Source: Cognaticolwellia mytili (GTDB lineage: Bacteria; Pseudomonadota; Gammaproteobacteria; Enterobacterales; Alteromonadaceae). From it: a stretch of 64,000 nucleotides of DNA. Made by a program: the position numbers and the translations under genes. This document shows, in pieces, positions 62,436 through 64,000 of the stretch (position 1 is the stretch's first letter; every line of letters begins with the position of its first letter). The notes under the pieces are model-generated. The model was given only the letters and a program-made list of their open reading frames with translations. It had not been told where the DNA came from and ran no database searches. The stretch spans positions 62,001-126,000 of the forward strand of contig NZ_NBOF01000004.1 of NCBI RefSeq assembly GCF_002104475.1, written 5' to 3'.

Positions 62436-63187
62436 AAATAAAATCAGCAATTTTAAGTTTAACTATATTAACGGCTTTAACGAGTACAGTGGCGGTAAGT
62501 CATGATACTAGTGATAGCGCCTTTGCAAAAGCGTTGCAGTCAGAGCAAAGATCTCAAGCGGATCGTGAGCGAGATGCTGGCCGTATGCCTGAAAAAGTAA
62601 TGGAGTTTTTTGGCATTAAGCCAGGTATGACAGTGCTGGAAGTACTTTCAAGTGGTGGGTACTATACCGAAGTTTTGTCACATCGTGTTGGTCATAAAGG
62701 CAATGTTATTGCGCAAAACAATAACTTTATTCTAGAAGTTTTTGATGGCCGATTTGCAAAAGAGTTTGATAAAAGAACGGCTAAGCAAAGGTTACCGAAT
62801 GTTAAGCATTATAAAAAAGAATTTGGAGAGTTTGATTTAAATAATGAAGTGGATGTAGTGACTGTGGTGCTAAATTATCATGATCTTTATTCTGCTGCTT
62901 CAAAAGAAAAGCGTATGAAAATATTAGCTCAGTTGAAAAAAGCACTAAAACCCGGTGGTGTACTAGGTTTAATTGATATGCAATCAACTGCTAAGGATCA
63001 TGATCCTAAGCTGCATCGTGTCAATGAAATGTATGTGAAGCAAGAATTAGCAGAAGCGGGCTTTGAACTTGACTCAGAAGCTGCATTTCTTAGAAACCCA
63101 AATGATGATTACACTAAAGTGGTTTTTGATCCGACAGTACGCGGTAAAACAGATAGATTTGTTTTGCGCTTTAGAAAACCTGTTTAA
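62432..63187 (+). CDS. Exported predicted methyltransferase (COG4798-like)
   Basis: A 251-residue protein with a clear Sec signal peptide (1-23, STVAVS-H) followed by a Rossmann methyltransferase domain: FFGIKPGMTVLEVLSSGGYYTEVLSHRVG (motif I), NVIAQNNNFILEVF, VDVVTVVLNYHDLYS and KALKPGGVLGLIDMQS. The family is predicted to methylate but no SAM source is known in the periplasm, so the activity or the location is uncertain. GGAG precedes the ATG inside the MATE gene (ATGA overlap). Confidence 0.82.
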   Translation: MKIKSAILSLTILTALTSTVAVSHDTSDSAFAKALQSEQRSQADRERDAGRMPEKVMEFFGIKPGMTVLEVLSSGGYYTEVLSHRVGHKGNVIAQNNNFILEVFDGRFAKEFDKRTAKQRLPNVKHYKKEFGEFDLNNEVDVVTVVLNYHDLYSAASKEKRMKILAQLKKALKPGGVLGLIDMQSTAKDHDPKLHRVNEMYVKQELAEAGFELDSEAAFLRNPNDDYTKVVFDPTVRGKTDRFVLRFRKPV

Positions 63188-63229
63188 TACTAGCCTTAAA
63201 TTAATAGGCTTAGCTGTACTGATGGGAAA

Positions 63230-63541
63230 GTGGACTTTATTGCAACATGGTACTTTGAGAACCTTGACGTAGGTACAGGTGAGCAAGAAATAATGGCGAT
63301 AAAAGCAGGAGAACGTATTGATTTTGAATTGCGTTTTATTAAGCCATTTGAAGCCAATGAACCTGCTTTTATGACAACAACCCGTATTGCTGAAAATAAG
63401 ACTAAAGTGACTCGGGGCTTTAGTGGTCATATGGATTATCCAATGAATATCATGTTTTTATTTCTCGACTTTGAACAAATGATAGGCGATGACTTGCAAA
63501 CAGTCTTAAATAACTTAAAAGTGATTCTAGATAAGCAATAA
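63230..63541 (+). pseudogene. SRPBCC-family protein, N-terminally truncated
   Basis: The frame from GTG 63230 encodes 103 residues that match the C-terminal two thirds of SRPBCC/polyketide-cyclase proteins: GTGEQEIMAIKAGERIDFEL, RFIKPFEANEPAFMTTTRI, KVTRGFSGHMDYPMNIMFLF and the final helix DDLQTVLNNLKVILDK. Full members have about 150-190 residues. In-frame similarity-like sequence (TDGKVDF) extends slightly upstream before a TAA at 63197. No N-terminal part is present before the methyltransferase gene, so this is a deletion remnant. A short functional protein cannot be excluded. Confidence 0.65.
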
Positions 63542-64000
63542 CTTGGGATCAAATCACGTTGAAGTCCTGAAACTTGCTCTTTGAAGTAATACGAAGATAT
63601 AACTCTCGCAGCATTAGGAGCTGTTAAGCTTTATTTCTATTCTCAGTAATAGGCTGACTTTAGTGCTAGTAAAGCACAATGAACGAGGTTTACTTGTTCT
63701 AAATAAGTGAAATTCTAATGCAGCTAGGGTTAAAATGAGCCATGCGCAAGCGCAGAGACTAAAGTTGTCTTACTTTATATTGAAAGTAGCTGATTTAGAT
63801 GACTAAAGTACGCTACTTCACCTTAATTAAGTTGACTTTATCTATCAGTTGAATTGTTAAACAAAGATCAATAGCCCCTAAACTTAGCTATATTTCCTCA
63901 AAGCGACTAGAGGGTGGTTTTTGTCATGGTATGGCTTCATTTTTGTGTAAATCTTCAAGTCTAAAATGAGCTAGTTCTCCCCAGTCGCATTGACTTATTT
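63542..64000. other. Terminal intergenic region
   Basis: No gene is visible in the last 460 bases. Elements seen are a short palindrome-like ATGCGCAAGCGCA near 63742-63754 and a stem AGTAGC...GCTACT near 63785-63822 enclosing repeated GACTAAAGT words. They may belong to a feature outside the window. Confidence 0.35.

Noticed and set aside
1-64000. CRISPR array, tRNA, rRNA, intact prophage or known defence system
   Set aside because: No regularly spaced repeats, no tRNA-like T-arm sequences, and no clusters of phage structural or restriction genes were seen by eye. The lone helicase and GIY-YIG-like gene have no supporting neighbours.

Overview
The window looks like chromosome of a marine gammaproteobacterium of the Alteromonadales, most likely Colwelliaceae (Colwellia or Thalassotalea type). 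The basis is AT-rich DNA, a YbiT-type ABC-F protein, DUF2999 and DUF4156 proteins, two PEP-CTERM proteins, two chemotaxis receptors and a DUF3325/DUF3649/PepSY cluster. That assignment comes from gene content, not from a database search. I see no rRNA, tRNA, CRISPR array or intact prophage. Most of the window is ordinary chromosome with about 60 genes. The accessory signal is in the intergenic spaces.

Layout. 0-8.6 kb: acyltransferase, TrmK-like methyltransferase, cyclophilin, PilZ protein, an overlapping omega-amidase/methionine aminotransferase pair, an SDR and an MltB-type lytic transglycosylase. 9-14.9 kb: an orphan SF2 helicase, PhnA/YjdM, a YliI-like PQQ sugar dehydrogenase, an EEP-family phosphatase/nuclease and a SpoU methyltransferase. 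14.9-21.3 kb: a PEP-CTERM metalloprotease, ybiT, then a chemoreceptor, a short PstS-like protein and a porin. 21.3-23.7 kb: mtfA between two copies of an 84-nt repeat that on the minus strand looks like a small RNA with its own terminator, followed by an inverted remnant of a second katG. 23.7-29.2 kb: a peroxide-defence block of exported KatG, a YceI-like protein, a di-heme peroxidase and OxyR with both redox cysteines. 29.3-33.7 kb: a 50-codon gene, an AraC-HTH/HDOD fusion, a PEP-CTERM protein, a MATE pump and a small lipoprotein.

34-37.4 kb is a tight minus-strand operon: a Tat-exported GH109-type alpha-N-acetylgalactosaminidase, a sugar nucleotidyltransferase and an NahK-like N-acetylhexosamine 1-kinase. 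Together they suggest release of a HexNAc, phosphorylation at C1 and activation to a nucleotide sugar. 37.5-44.5 kb: GIY-YIG-like protein, RhlE-type helicase, DUF2999, cyclophilin lipoprotein, a beta-barrel/Ig-like lipoprotein pair, a CheY-like regulator and a gluzincin-like exported peptidase. 44.8-49.6 kb: a 1367-residue membrane protein of unknown function followed by an RDD protein. 49.7-55.7 kb: exported MBL-fold hydrolase, divergent LysE/Lrp pair, SDR, and the DUF3325-DUF3649-PepSY operon without its usual receptor.

55.6-60.8 kb is the most disturbed part. The 3' end of the PepSY gene and about 300 bp downstream recur in decayed form at 58.55-59.0 kb, with a small outer-membrane protein and a chemoreceptor in between. 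Next come a divergent methyltransferase/MarR pair with two matched operators and a broken IS3-type orfA. The window ends with a MATE pump translationally coupled to an exported methyltransferase, and an SRPBCC gene that has lost its N-terminal part.
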